DNA of 64,000 bases from Clostridia bacterium (lineage in GTDB: Bacteria > Bacillota > Clostridia > Peptostreptococcales > Acidaminobacteraceae): contig JAFGVN010000073.1 of assembly GCA_016937975.1 (NCBI GenBank), positions 27,171-91,170 on the forward strand. Direction: 5' to 3'. Under the pieces are notes generated by a model. The model ran no database searches, was not told the origin of the DNA, and saw only the letters and a list, made by a program, of their open reading frames with translations. A program made the translations under genes and the position numbers. The number at the start of each line of letters is the position of its first letter. Within the stretch, counting starts at the first letter, position 1. Shown here one piece after another: positions 8,894-17,540 of this stretch.

Positions 8894-9349
8894 ATGAGAA
8901 AATGGTTATTACTCTTTGCCATCTTGATATGGAGTTGTGAAGCAGAACCAACAATTTCTAAACCCATTGTAAAGGAAGAAATCGTAGAAGAAATTGTTGT
9001 TGAACCTGTGGTCATAGAAGAAGAGAAAATAGAAGCTTTGGTGAAACTCACCAATAATGAGATGAGAATCATTGCAATAGAAGACTTACATGCCCTCATG
9101 TCAAAGACTTTGATTGAAAGGGTGGACTTCAATGAAGCCATTGAGGCACAACAAGATTTAATTGAAAATATTATATATGAAGTCGTAATGAACTATAGAA
9201 GGGATATGGTGGATAAAATCATTCTCAAGGAAAATGTTGATCTCACTTCAGAAGAAAAAGCTTTATTAATAGAAAGAACAACGTATCAGGAAATGTATCA
9301 ATTGATGTTAACCTATGAAATGGTATTTCTTAAACATTATGAACAGTAG
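8894..9349 (+). CDS. Small putative lipoprotein, function unknown
   Basis: 151 residues. An N-terminal hydrophobic stretch ends in IWSC, an acceptable though unusual lipobox, so acylation at cysteine 15 is likely. Next comes an acidic, valine/glutamate-rich linker (about 22-50) and a helical C-terminal region rich in glutamate and leucine. No family is recognised. It lies 12 bases upstream of a response regulator/kinase pair and is probably cotranscribed, so an accessory role to that sensor is possible. Confidence 0.55.
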   Translation: MRKWLLLFAILIWSCEAEPTISKPIVKEEIVEEIVVEPVVIEEEKIEALVKLTNNEMRIIAIEDLHALMSKTLIERVDFNEAIEAQQDLIENIIYEVVMNYRRDMVDKIILKENVDLTSEEKALLIERTTYQEMYQLMLTYEMVFLKHYEQ

Positions 9350-9361
9350 GAGGACAGGATT

Positions 9362-10042
9362 TTGGCTAATAGAGTATTAGTGGTTGAAGATGAATTTAGA
9401 ATGAGAGAACTCATAGTTGCCTACTATAAGAAGGAAGGTTATGAAGTTCTTGAAGCCGATAATGGGAATGATGCCATTGATATTTTCGATCGCGAAAAAG
9501 TAGATATTGTCATTTTAGATGTCATGATTCCTGGTGTTTATGGATGGGAAGTCTGTAAATACATAAGAAATAGTTCAGATGTTCCTATTATTATGCTTAC
9601 TGCAAAATCAGAGGAAGACGACAAACTTTTAGGATTTGATTTGGGAGTCGATGAATATGTAACAAAACCCTTTAGTCCAAAAGTTCTTATGGCACGCACG
9701 AGAAATCTTCTAAAACGCGCCAAAGGGGAAGTCGCTTCAGGTGAAGGGATTTTAAATTATGGTCAGTTAAGTATTAATACATTGTCTTATGAAGTAAAAG
9801 TCGAAAATCAGATTATTAGTACATCCCCTAAGGAATATGAGCTTTTAATGTACCTCATTGAAAACAAAAACAGAGTATGCACAAGAGAGCAAATTCTCGA
9901 TCGTGTGTGGGGCTATGATTATATGGGAGATTACCGTGTAGTGGATACCCATATTAAAAAGTTGAGATCAAAGCTGAATAATTGTGCAAAGTATATTAAA
10001 ACCATTATAAGAGTGGGTTATATGTTTGAGGTGAAAATATGA
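9362..10042 (+). CDS. OmpR/PhoB-family response regulator
   Basis: 226 residues from a TTG start (9362) preceded by GTAGGAGGACAGG. Receiver domain 1-115 has the acidic pair EDE, the phosphorylatable aspartate in ILDVMIPG near residue 52 and the lysine in VTKPFSP near 102. The C-terminal winged helix (about 130-226) ends in IIRVGYMFEV. It overlaps its kinase by four bases (ATGA). It is a DNA-binding transcription factor whose targets are unknown. Confidence 0.92.
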   Translation: MANRVLVVEDEFRMRELIVAYYKKEGYEVLEADNGNDAIDIFDREKVDIVILDVMIPGVYGWEVCKYIRNSSDVPIIMLTAKSEEDDKLLGFDLGVDEYVTKPFSPKVLMARTRNLLKRAKGEVASGEGILNYGQLSINTLSYEVKVENQIISTSPKEYELLMYLIENKNRVCTREQILDRVWGYDYMGDYRVVDTHIKKLRSKLNNCAKYIKTIIRVGYMFEVKI

Positions 10043-11784
10043 GAAGAACAGGACTAGTGGTTAAAATGACCATTATGACTTTTGTTTTCTTTATGTTGTT
10101 TCTTGTTTTCGCTTTGGTTCTTCAAGGTACCTTCTTTGAAAGTTTTTACCTTGAGCAAAAGGTAACTGATATCAGTGATAAAGTAAAGGATTTTGCGAGT
10201 CAGTATAGTGCCATCAATTGGAATGCTCAGGAACTGAGTGACAACTTAACCTTGTTTAACAGTGTAAATGGTGTTGAGCTTACCGTGTTGGATAAGTATG
10301 GCAATATTAAGAATGATGCAGTGTACCAGATTATAATAGAAGATAAAAATAAAGTGATTCACAAAATGCATTTGAATCATGCTTTAAACGAAAACAGTTA
10401 CAATATATTTTCCTTAAAAGTAGGTGATGAAATTGAAGCCTATGGATACAATTGGGCAAACAGTACCATTATTTTTAAGCCACTTCGCTTAACGAGAGAT
10501 GCAGTTGTATTTGATTTAGTAGATTCTATAGAGGGCTTGGATTATGTAAGTGGAAAAATCATCGGGATGGAATTGCCTAGCTATGCAGAAATCAAAAGTG
10601 CTTTTTATAAACAACCTATTCGTGAGATTATTTTAGAATTAATTATTAACCAAGGCAGAGAATATCCATGGCTCAATGAACCTGGTGTTTATGAAAAGGA
10701 GCAACTCTCTCAGCCTTATAATCAATTGATTTATTATTATCCCATTGGTAATGTTTTTACAAGAGAAATGGTTCTTGCCATTGGTTCTGAAAGACATATT
10801 GTCGAAGCAAAAAATATTTTATCAGATTATCATATTTATATTCTGATGTTGTCCTTTGTATTGATCATCTTCTTGTCGTATTTTTACTCTATGACGATTT
10901 TGAAACCCATTTTAAGATTAAATAGAGCTGCAGAGAAAATGGCTAATTTAGATTTTTCTGAGAAAATAAAAGTAGAACGAAATGATGAAATTGGCTCTTT
11001 ATCAGAAAGTTTAAATACCCTGTCGACGAACCTTTCAAACTCTATGGAGGAGTTGAAAGAAACGAATATTCAATTGAAAATAGAAATTGAAAAGGAGAGA
11101 GAATTAGAGTCTTTAAGAAAGGATTTTGTCAGTGGTGTCTCCCATGAACTCAAGACCCCTCTTGGTATTATACGTGGCTATGCTGAAGGTGTAAGAGATG
11201 ATATCTTTGAAGACAAGACCTATTACATGGATGTTATTATTGAAGAAACTGAAAAAATGGACAATCTCGTTGTAGACATGCTGGAACTTTCTAAATTGGA
11301 ATCAACAAATTTTAAAATCCAACCTAAAAACTTTGATATGTATCAGTTGATAGAGTTTGTTATCAATAAATTTGAGTATCAACTTTCAGAAAAGAATATT
11401 TATGTAGAAGTGAATCGAAATACAGAAGATTCCATTGTTTATGCAGATGCTTTCAGAATGGAGCAGGTTATTGTAAACTTTATGAGTAATGCCATTCGTT
11501 ATTCTAAAAAGAATATGCCTATTATTATTGAAGTAACAAAGCTTGAAAATCAATTGCTTTTCCAAATTGAAAATCATGGTGAACACATACCTGAAGATAA
11601 ACTTTCAAAAGTATGGAATAGATTTTATTGTGTGGATCCATCAAGAAATAAATCTGAAGGTGGCACAGGTTTGGGTTTAGCAATTGTTAGGAATATAATT
11701 GAATTGCATCAAGGGCAATTCGGCGTAAGAAATACTGAAATAGGTGTTCAATTTTATTTTATGTTAAACTATAAAGAAGGATAA
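10039..11784 (+). CDS. Sensor histidine kinase
   Basis: 581 residues. Transmembrane helices at about 8-30 and 270-290 flank an extracytoplasmic sensor domain of about 240 residues. Then follow a HAMP domain (about 288-340), a coiled linker, the HisKA motif SHELKTPLG with the phospho-accepting histidine near 369, an N box containing FMSNAIRYS, and the ATP-lid glycines EGGTGLGLAIV. It phosphorylates the regulator encoded just upstream. The signal sensed is not evident. Confidence 0.92.
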   Translation: MRRTGLVVKMTIMTFVFFMLFLVFALVLQGTFFESFYLEQKVTDISDKVKDFASQYSAINWNAQELSDNLTLFNSVNGVELTVLDKYGNIKNDAVYQIIIEDKNKVIHKMHLNHALNENSYNIFSLKVGDEIEAYGYNWANSTIIFKPLRLTRDAVVFDLVDSIEGLDYVSGKIIGMELPSYAEIKSAFYKQPIREIILELIINQGREYPWLNEPGVYEKEQLSQPYNQLIYYYPIGNVFTREMVLAIGSERHIVEAKNILSDYHIYILMLSFVLIIFLSYFYSMTILKPILRLNRAAEKMANLDFSEKIKVERNDEIGSLSESLNTLSTNLSNSMEELKETNIQLKIEIEKERELESLRKDFVSGVSHELKTPLGIIRGYAEGVRDDIFEDKTYYMDVIIEETEKMDNLVVDMLELSKLESTNFKIQPKNFDMYQLIEFVINKFEYQLSEKNIYVEVNRNTEDSIVYADAFRMEQVIVNFMSNAIRYSKKNMPIIIEVTKLENQLLFQIENHGEHIPEDKLSKVWNRFYCVDPSRNKSEGGTGLGLAIVRNIIELHQGQFGVRNTEIGVQFYFMLNYKEG

Positions 11785-11799
11785 ATACCTTCTTTTTTT
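11773..11799 (+). terminator. Terminator after the two-component operon
   Basis: The stem AAAGAAGG/CCTTCTTT overlaps the kinase stop codon and is followed by a T run at 11793-11799. Confidence 0.85.
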
Positions 11800-12161
11800 G
11801 TATTTCAAACCCATATAATGAGCCCAAATTGGTGTCATTTTTCTGTAACAATGCTTAAAAATATAAAAATTTTTTTCTGAGTTTTTTTAAAATTCTCAAG
11901 TAAAATGCAATCGGTTTCAAGAATTGTAAACCAGATTACAATCCTTGAAATTAAAGGGGGAAGAAATTGTTAGATTTGTTCCTTCAATTATGACAATTTT
12001 GTATTTGTCTGAAAATTCATCATTTTTCACAAAATTAATTTTCTTGAAAAAAACTTGTATTTCCCTTCTCCTGTGCTATAATAGCAAACGTGTTATATTT
12101 TCTATAGCACTTTTTTATTAAAAAAAATGGCTGTATAGCCAAAAGATATTAGGAGAGTACA
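11800..12161 (+). promoter_or_regulatory. Regulatory region of the lytic transglycosylase gene
   Basis: This 360-base stretch holds no convincing gene. It contains a strong dyad at 11915-11950 (arms TTTCAAGAATTGTAA and TTACAATCCTTGAAA, 14 of 15 pairs, six-base loop) followed by AAAGGGGG. At 12055-12082 there is an extended -10 promoter: TTGTAT, 16 bases, TGCTATAAT. A candidate CodY-like box at 12003-12017 is weak. The dyad lies upstream of the promoter and could bind a regulator. A small hairpin GGCT/AGCC follows in the leader. Confidence 0.6.
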
Positions 12162-12935
12162 ATGAAGAAGACGAGAATGATCCTTGTTGTTGCTTTCATG
12201 CTGAGTATCAGTTTATTGACTTTTGTTTCTCAAGGAGAAGAATTAGTCATGACAACAGAGCAAGATACAGTTCAGGTATATGGACTAAGTTATGAAATCA
12301 ATCATGCAAAGGAAGACATGGCATCTAACCCATTGGCACAAATTCAAAAAAAGTATATTGAGCCAGATTTGGCAATTAATAATCAAGAGATGGGTGTAAT
12401 CCTATACGAGCCAAATAAAAAAACCACAATTTACGATACCCAAAGACAAGAACATTATGCTTCTGATTTGGATGAGAGAGTGGGCATAATTTTAGAGTTA
12501 ACGCCGTTAGATGAAGAAACTGCAAAAATCGTATTAACCTATGCCGATGAATACGATATTAGACCATCACTGATTTTAGGCATCATGGACTTGGAAAGTA
12601 ACTTCAACCAATACCTTGTAGGTACATCTCAGGATAGAGGTTACATGCAAATTATTCCAGGTACTGAAAAATGGTTGGCAAAGGCTTATGGTGAAGAACT
12701 GGGATTGACATATAATCCTGAAAACATCTTTGACCCAGAATATAATATTGCATTGGCAGTTAAATACCTGTCTGTTTTAGACGAGCAATATAAAGGCAAT
12801 GTGACGAAAATGTTGACATCTTATAACCGTGGTGATGCAGGATTAAAGTCCTGGTATGAAGAACATGGGACCTATGAGACAGCATATTCCCGTGTCGTAT
12901 TAAAAAGAGAAAAGAAATATTTAGAAGTTGAGTAG
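12162..12935 (+). CDS. Secreted lytic transglycosylase (SLT domain)
   Basis: 257 residues with an N-terminal signal peptide (about 1-26; start preceded by TAGGAGAG). The SLT/lysozyme-like domain occupies about 125-250, with the catalytic glutamate in LESNFNQ near 146, the GYMQIIPGT motif near 162 and a closing SYNRGD. It would cleave the glycan strands of peptidoglycan outside the membrane, in wall turnover or remodelling. It is monocistronic, with its own strong promoter and a terminator. Confidence 0.9.
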   Translation: MKKTRMILVVAFMLSISLLTFVSQGEELVMTTEQDTVQVYGLSYEINHAKEDMASNPLAQIQKKYIEPDLAINNQEMGVILYEPNKKTTIYDTQRQEHYASDLDERVGIILELTPLDEETAKIVLTYADEYDIRPSLILGIMDLESNFNQYLVGTSQDRGYMQIIPGTEKWLAKAYGEELGLTYNPENIFDPEYNIALAVKYLSVLDEQYKGNVTKMLTSYNRGDAGLKSWYEEHGTYETAYSRVVLKREKKYLEVE

Positions 12936-12938
12936 CAG

Positions 12939-12963
12939 ACTAACCGAAAGGTTAGTTTTTTTT
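12939..12963 (+). terminator. Terminator after the transglycosylase gene
   Basis: A 7-bp stem ACTAACC/GGTTAGT with a GAAA tetraloop is followed by nine T residues. Confidence 0.93.
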
Positions 12964-12997
12964 GCGTTTCATTTCATATTTACATGGTTCTAAAGAT

Positions 12998-13026
12998 TTG
13001 TAATTTTATGCGGAATAAATTATAAT
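12998..13026 (+). promoter_or_regulatory. Promoter of the helicase gene
   Basis: TTGTAA at 12998-13003 and TATAAT at 13021-13026 are separated by 17 bases. Confidence 0.75.
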
Positions 13027-13057
13027 AGGAGTGCGAACTCATGTTCGAGGGGGATTT

Positions 13058-15412
13058 ATGCATAAAACTGTAATTGATATCTCTGTTAGAGAACTGATTC
13101 ATCTCGTTTTTAGAGGTGGGGATTTGGATGCCAGATTTGTTGGGAAGCAACGAGCTCTTGAAGGCACCAAGGCACATCAGGTTGTTCAGAAGAGAATGGG
13201 TGATCATTATTCACCAGAAGTTACCATTAAACATATCTTTGAAGAAGATAACTTACAGATCAATATTTCTGGTCGTATTGATGGTGTTATTCATGAAAAA
13301 ACTAAGATTATCGATGAAATTAAAAGTACCTTGAGACCACTGGAGACCATAGAGGAAGATGATTATCCAATGCATTGGTTGCAAGGTGAGCTGTATGCTT
13401 ATTTTTATGCAAAGGCATATGACCTAAATGAAATCACTTTGCAATTGACTTATGTGACCATTGATGATTATGCGACAAAGCATTTTCAAAGAACATATAA
13501 TCTGGAAACTTTAGAGGGGATATTTCTTCATGTCATGTCTCTATATTTGGAGTTCGCCCATAGAATAGATGATTGGAATCAAATTAGAAATGAATCGCTT
13601 CAAGATTTAGCTTTTCCCTTTAGTACCTATCGGAATGGGCAAAGAGAGTTGGCTGTTTGTGCATATAAAACCATTAAGGAAGGGAAAAAGGCATTCATTC
13701 AAGCGCCGACGGGCATTGGAAAAACTATTTCAACGATTTTTCCAACACTAAAAGCAATGGCAGAAGATCATTGTTCAAAGATGTTTTATTTGACTGCAAA
13801 AACCATTACAAGATCAGTCGCTGAAGAAGCTTTTGAAATTATGAGAGCGAAAGGACTGAAATTAAAAACCGTTACTTTAACGGCAAAGGATAAGATTTGC
13901 TTTGAGAAAGGTGCTGCCTGTATACCTGAAGAATGTTCTTTTGCTAAGGGACATTATAATCGGGTAAATGATGCAATTAAAGATATATTGGATCATGAAG
14001 ACAATTTGAATAGAATACATATAGAGCATTATGCCCAGAAGTATCATGTGTGTCCTTTTGAGTTTGCATTGGATTTATCTTTATCAGCAGACTGTATTAT
14101 ATGCGATTATAATTATGTCTTTGATCCAAGGGTTAACTTGAAACGCTTTTTCCAGGATGTTAAAGGCAAATATGCTTTTCTTATAGACGAATCACATAAC
14201 TTGGTGGATCGTGCCAGAGGCATGTATTCAGCTGAAATTACAAAAAAACCCTTACTTGAAATGAAGCGTCATTTAAAGGGAAAACAGGATGATGTTTTAG
14301 ATAATTTTGTGAAAGTTATTACAAAATACAATAAAGCGCTTATCGATTATAGAAAACAGTGTGAAGCAACTGAAACTTATGTTTTTGACGAAGCACCCAA
14401 AGAACTTTATCAAATCATGAGAAGATTTGTAGAAAAAGCAGATGTTATTTTAAATGACTATAAGCATCTGGTTTGCTATGATGATATTTTAGATTATTAT
14501 TTTGCCACCTTGAATTTCTTAAATATCTTCGAGCTTTTTGATGAACATTATAAAACATATGTTACCAATGAGCAAGGAGACTTACACATTCATTTATTTT
14601 GTGTAGATCCAGCACATCTTATTGAAGAAACTTTAAAATTGGGAGCAGGCACCTTGTTTTTTTCTGCAACCCTTTCACCGATGTCCTATTTTCATAGAAT
14701 GTATGCCCATAAGGATGAAGATTATACACTGTTGTTGCCTTCACCCTTTGATGAACACCACAGAAGATATATGGTCGCAAGAGATGTTATGACCACTTAC
14801 AAGAAACGAGCCTTTAGTTATGAGAATGTTGCCAGATACCTTCTATCTTTTGCACAGAGCAAAATGGGTAATTATATTGTGTTTTTCTCATCCTATGCTT
14901 ATAAAAAAGCAGTTCTGGAGATTTTTGAATCCTTTGAGTCTGATGTTGAGATTTTAGATCAAAAGAGAGATTTATCAGAAGAGGAAAAGGAAGCTTTTTT
15001 AAACGCTTTTCAAAAGCGAGAATCAAATTCGATGATTGGATTCTGTGTTCTTGGAGGAAGCTTTTCTGAAGGGGTAGATTTAAGAGGTGATAGGCTAATA
15101 GGAACAGCAATCGTTGGGGTTGGACTTCCAATGGTCTGTTTGGAAAGAGAGATTATCAAATCTTATCATGAAGCCCATGATGAAGATGCCTTTAGTTATG
15201 CTTATGTTTATCCAGGGCTGAATAAAGTCATGCAAGCTGCTGGAAGAGTGATTCGCACAGAAGAAGATAAAGGTGTTATTTTGCTTATGGATGAAAGATA
15301 TGGCTACTATACTTATCAAGAAGTGATGCCATCGGATTGGCAGCCTTATTATACGACATATTCAGATTTCAAAAGTGCCATAGAGGAGACTTGGAAAATG
15401 ATACACGATTAG
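13058..15412 (+). CDS. PD-(D/E)XK nuclease fused to DinG/XPD-type Fe-S helicase
   Basis: 784 residues. ATG 13058 follows GAGGGGG; an in-frame GTG at 13031 has no such site. Residues about 1-170 form a PD-(D/E)XK nuclease-like domain (GRIDGV, then IDEIKST). Residues about 190-780 are a superfamily 2 helicase: Walker A QAPTGIGKT, DEAH-type box IDESHN, and a cysteine set (KICFEKGAAC, PEECSF, HVCPFE) that should bind a [4Fe-4S] cluster, as in XPD/DinG. The C-terminal helicase domain shows GGSFSEGVDLRG and QAAGRVIR. It is probably a DNA repair enzyme unwinding 5'-3'. Confidence 0.87.
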   Translation: MHKTVIDISVRELIHLVFRGGDLDARFVGKQRALEGTKAHQVVQKRMGDHYSPEVTIKHIFEEDNLQINISGRIDGVIHEKTKIIDEIKSTLRPLETIEEDDYPMHWLQGELYAYFYAKAYDLNEITLQLTYVTIDDYATKHFQRTYNLETLEGIFLHVMSLYLEFAHRIDDWNQIRNESLQDLAFPFSTYRNGQRELAVCAYKTIKEGKKAFIQAPTGIGKTISTIFPTLKAMAEDHCSKMFYLTAKTITRSVAEEAFEIMRAKGLKLKTVTLTAKDKICFEKGAACIPEECSFAKGHYNRVNDAIKDILDHEDNLNRIHIEHYAQKYHVCPFEFALDLSLSADCIICDYNYVFDPRVNLKRFFQDVKGKYAFLIDESHNLVDRARGMYSAEITKKPLLEMKRHLKGKQDDVLDNFVKVITKYNKALIDYRKQCEATETYVFDEAPKELYQIMRRFVEKADVILNDYKHLVCYDDILDYYFATLNFLNIFELFDEHYKTYVTNEQGDLHIHLFCVDPAHLIEETLKLGAGTLFFSATLSPMSYFHRMYAHKDEDYTLLLPSPFDEHHRRYMVARDVMTTYKKRAFSYENVARYLLSFAQSKMGNYIVFFSSYAYKKAVLEIFESFESDVEILDQKRDLSEEEKEAFLNAFQKRESNSMIGFCVLGGSFSEGVDLRGDRLIGTAIVGVGLPMVCLEREIIKSYHEAHDEDAFSYAYVYPGLNKVMQAAGRVIRTEEDKGVILLMDERYGYYTYQEVMPSDWQPYYTTYSDFKSAIEETWKMIHD

Positions 15413-15422
15413 GATATAGAGA

Positions 15423-15451
15423 AAAGCCGAAGACAATCTTCGGCTTTTTTT
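15423..15451 (+). terminator. Terminator between helicase and flagellin genes
   Basis: The 11-bp perfect stem AAAGCCGAAGA/TCTTCGGCTTT with a three-base loop runs into a T stretch on the plus strand. It lies between convergent genes and may act in both directions, although the minus-strand T run is short. Confidence 0.88.
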
Positions 15452-15464
15452 GACAGTATTCCAA

Positions 15465-16208
15465 TCAGACCAGTAAACCTAGTTTTTCTGATTCTAAATT
15501 TTTTTGTTTCTGCAAAGCAGAGAATTGATACTGCTCTAAAATTCTTTGTTTATTTAACTCCATCATTGATTTTGCAAGATCTGTATCGGCAATTGTAGCT
15601 CGCGAGGCAGTTTGCTGTATTGTACTCGCTTGAGTATTGTTTAAATTGGCTTGTAAGCCATTATCCTGTGCACCGATTTGACTTCTTGCTGCATTAACCT
15701 TATTGATGGCTTCATCAATTTTTCCGATGTCAAAATTACCTTCCACAGAGAATCCCTTAATGCCTAAAGATTCCAAACTGGTGTTTTCCAATTGCATCAC
15801 AGTACCTTGACCATTTGCGCCTGCACCTAAAGTCTTATCTGTGAAAGAACCATCAAGAAGTTTCATGCCATTAAATTCGGTATTTTGAGCACTGCTTTGA
15901 ATGGTATCAAATAAGGAATTAATTTCCTTTTGAATGATGCTTTTATCATCATTGGTTAAAATACCATTACTTGCTTGAACAGCCAACTCTTTTACTCTCA
16001 ATAAAGAATCTGAAATATTGTTTAAAGATCCTTCTGCTGTACGCAGTAAATCCTGACTCGATTCTATGTTCTTTTGAGCCTGCTCATTGCCTTTAATCTG
16101 ACTATTCAGTTTTTCTGATATCGCTAAGCCTGCTGGGTCTTTGGAGGCCGAGGTTAGCCTATTGCCACTGGCAATTTGTGAATACACGTCATATGCTTGA
16201 ATTTTCAA
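15465..16208 (-). CDS. Minimal flagellin-like protein
   Basis: 247 residues. The start is taken as TTG at 16208, 7 bases after GAGGTG. It has the flagellin N-terminal D0/D1 pattern (IASGNRLTSASKDPAGLAIS, then LAVQASNG) and the C-terminal D1/D0 pattern ending in QQTASRATIADTDLAKSMM. There is no variable D2/D3 domain. The first 20 or so residues of a normal flagellin are absent, so the D0 helix is shortened. It may be a minor filament subunit or a flagellin-like regulator. The adjacent divergent operon encodes glycosyltransferases. Confidence 0.85.
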   Translation of the reverse strand: MKIQAYDVYSQIASGNRLTSASKDPAGLAISEKLNSQIKGNEQAQKNIESSQDLLRTAEGSLNNISDSLLRVKELAVQASNGILTNDDKSIIQKEINSLFDTIQSSAQNTEFNGMKLLDGSFTDKTLGAGANGQGTVMQLENTSLESLGIKGFSVEGNFDIGKIDEAINKVNAARSQIGAQDNGLQANLNNTQASTIQQTASRATIADTDLAKSMMELNKQRILEQYQFSALQKQKNLESEKLGLLV

Positions 16209-16230
16209 GGTTATCACCTCACTGTCATTC

Positions 16231-16257
16231 ATATATACCCTTTTTTATGGATTTTTA
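16231..16257 (-). promoter_or_regulatory. Possible sigma-D (flagellar) promoter of the flagellin gene
   Basis: On the minus strand TAAA (complement of 16254-16257) is followed after 15 bases by GTATATAT (complement of 16231-16238). The layout is that of sigma-28 promoters (TAAA, 15, GCCGATAT), but only 5 of 8 bases of the -10 match. Confidence 0.35.
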
Positions 16258-16334
16258 AACAATTGAAAAAAGAAAGGTATTGTTAATTTTACATTATGTT
16301 GGGTATAAGCCTTAAAAAGAGAAAGGAAAACATC

Positions 16335-17540
16335 GTGAAAATAGGATTTGGGTTAATCACCAAGGATTTTTTAACAGCAGAGCCCATAGATCAATTTATT
16401 AGAAATGCCAAGAAATTTGGACACGCAATTGATAGTGTCATTATTGGATATGGTGATCAAATTAATCGTGAGGTCATAGCCGCTTTGGAGAAAGAAGTAA
16501 AAGTACATTCAATTCATATTCGAAAATCTGTAGAATTAGACGACTATCTTACTCGGCAAGGTATGACACAGTGGGAAAGAACAGCTTTAATAGGCAATAT
16601 ACATAAGGATTCTGATGGTAGAGTTCCCTATGGCAATAGCAGAAATCATATTATTATGAAGGCGATAAAAGAACATTTGGATGTTCTGATTTTCATCGAC
16701 ACAGATGTATATCCCGAAGTTGTCATACATGAAAAGGATCTTTTGAAAGATGAAAAGCTGTTTTTAAGAAAAACCAGTATGGAGCATGTTTTTATACAAG
16801 AAGTTGATTTTGTTAAGGAACATTTAAAAGCCTTGTCCGATAAACACGTTGTCGTTTCTACCAGTGATTATACAGGTTATTACATTATTCCCCCAATGGC
16901 TTTTGAAGGTATGGATGATTTATTTTATGGCTTAAAAAAAGAAAGTGCTTATAACTATATCAAGGATAGCTATCAACATAATTGCTTGTCTTTAGATCAT
17001 GGTATCAGACGACAACCTTTCAGAACAGAAAAAGTATTAGGAGGCAATGTTGCAATAAAACTAGAGTTGTTTAAAAGTATCGTACCATTCTTCTCCAGTG
17101 CCTATTATATGAAGGATACAAAGTACCTTACAAGAGGAGAAGATACAGTTTTGGCTTTGCAAATGAAGGAAGTGACTTCAAAAAAATTCGTTGATATCGA
17201 TATGAAGATTTTTCACAATACTTACGGTCATTTTCCTACTGTTCCTGATATTTTAAAGGATCAATGCATCAAAGATCGATTTTTTAATGCCAGTATGGGA
17301 TGGCTCGGTAGAAATCCATTTTTAAATTACTTGTCTGGTATCAGAAAAGAATATGCCTATGAGCAAGAACACAAAAGATTAATAGCAGGCTCTCAAGCAA
17401 TTTATAAATATTTGAAAGATGAAAGATTTTTATTGCTGCCAGAAGCCCATGATCTTGCCTATGCGCATTTAGATACAATGATAAAAGAATATGAAGCATT
17501 TAAAACAAGTTGGTTTAACTGGATAAGGAGGTTACAATGA
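16335..17540 (+). CDS. GT-A-type glycosyltransferase-like protein
   Basis: 401 residues. GTG 16335 follows GAAAGGAAAACATC; an upstream ATG at 16296 has no ribosome site. Visible features of a GT-A fold are the DxD-like IFIDTDVYPE near residue 125 and GGNVAIK, then RGEDTVLALQ near 270, a pattern found in GT2-like nucleotide-sugar transferases. No signal peptide or membrane segment is seen, so it acts in the cytoplasm. It is the first of four genes (GT, GT4, GT-cNMP, GalU). Donor and acceptor are unknown. Confidence 0.65.
   Translation: MKIGFGLITKDFLTAEPIDQFIRNAKKFGHAIDSVIIGYGDQINREVIAALEKEVKVHSIHIRKSVELDDYLTRQGMTQWERTALIGNIHKDSDGRVPYGNSRNHIIMKAIKEHLDVLIFIDTDVYPEVVIHEKDLLKDEKLFLRKTSMEHVFIQEVDFVKEHLKALSDKHVVVSTSDYTGYYIIPPMAFEGMDDLFYGLKKESAYNYIKDSYQHNCLSLDHGIRRQPFRTEKVLGGNVAIKLELFKSIVPFFSSAYYMKDTKYLTRGEDTVLALQMKEVTSKKFVDIDMKIFHNTYGHFPTVPDILKDQCIKDRFFNASMGWLGRNPFLNYLSGIRKEYAYEQEHKRLIAGSQAIYKYLKDERFLLLPEAHDLAYAHLDTMIKEYEAFKTSWFNWIRRLQ

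Noticed and set aside
11967..11993. Eight-codon frame with AAAGGGGG upstream (TTG start) as a leader peptide
   Set aside because: It is upstream of the promoter used for the next gene, too short to judge, and lacks repeated codons of a regulatory leader.
12003..12017. CodY box (13 of 15 matches to AATTTTCWGAAAATT) upstream of the transglycosylase
   Set aside because: In such AT-rich DNA a 13/15 match occurs easily by chance, and no second site or CodY gene is visible in the window.
11800..12161. c-di-AMP (ydaO) riboswitch before the lytic transglycosylase, since this class often controls wall hydrolases
   Set aside because: The region lacks the ydaO consensus blocks, and the only strong promoter lies at 12055-12082, leaving a leader too short for the aptamer.
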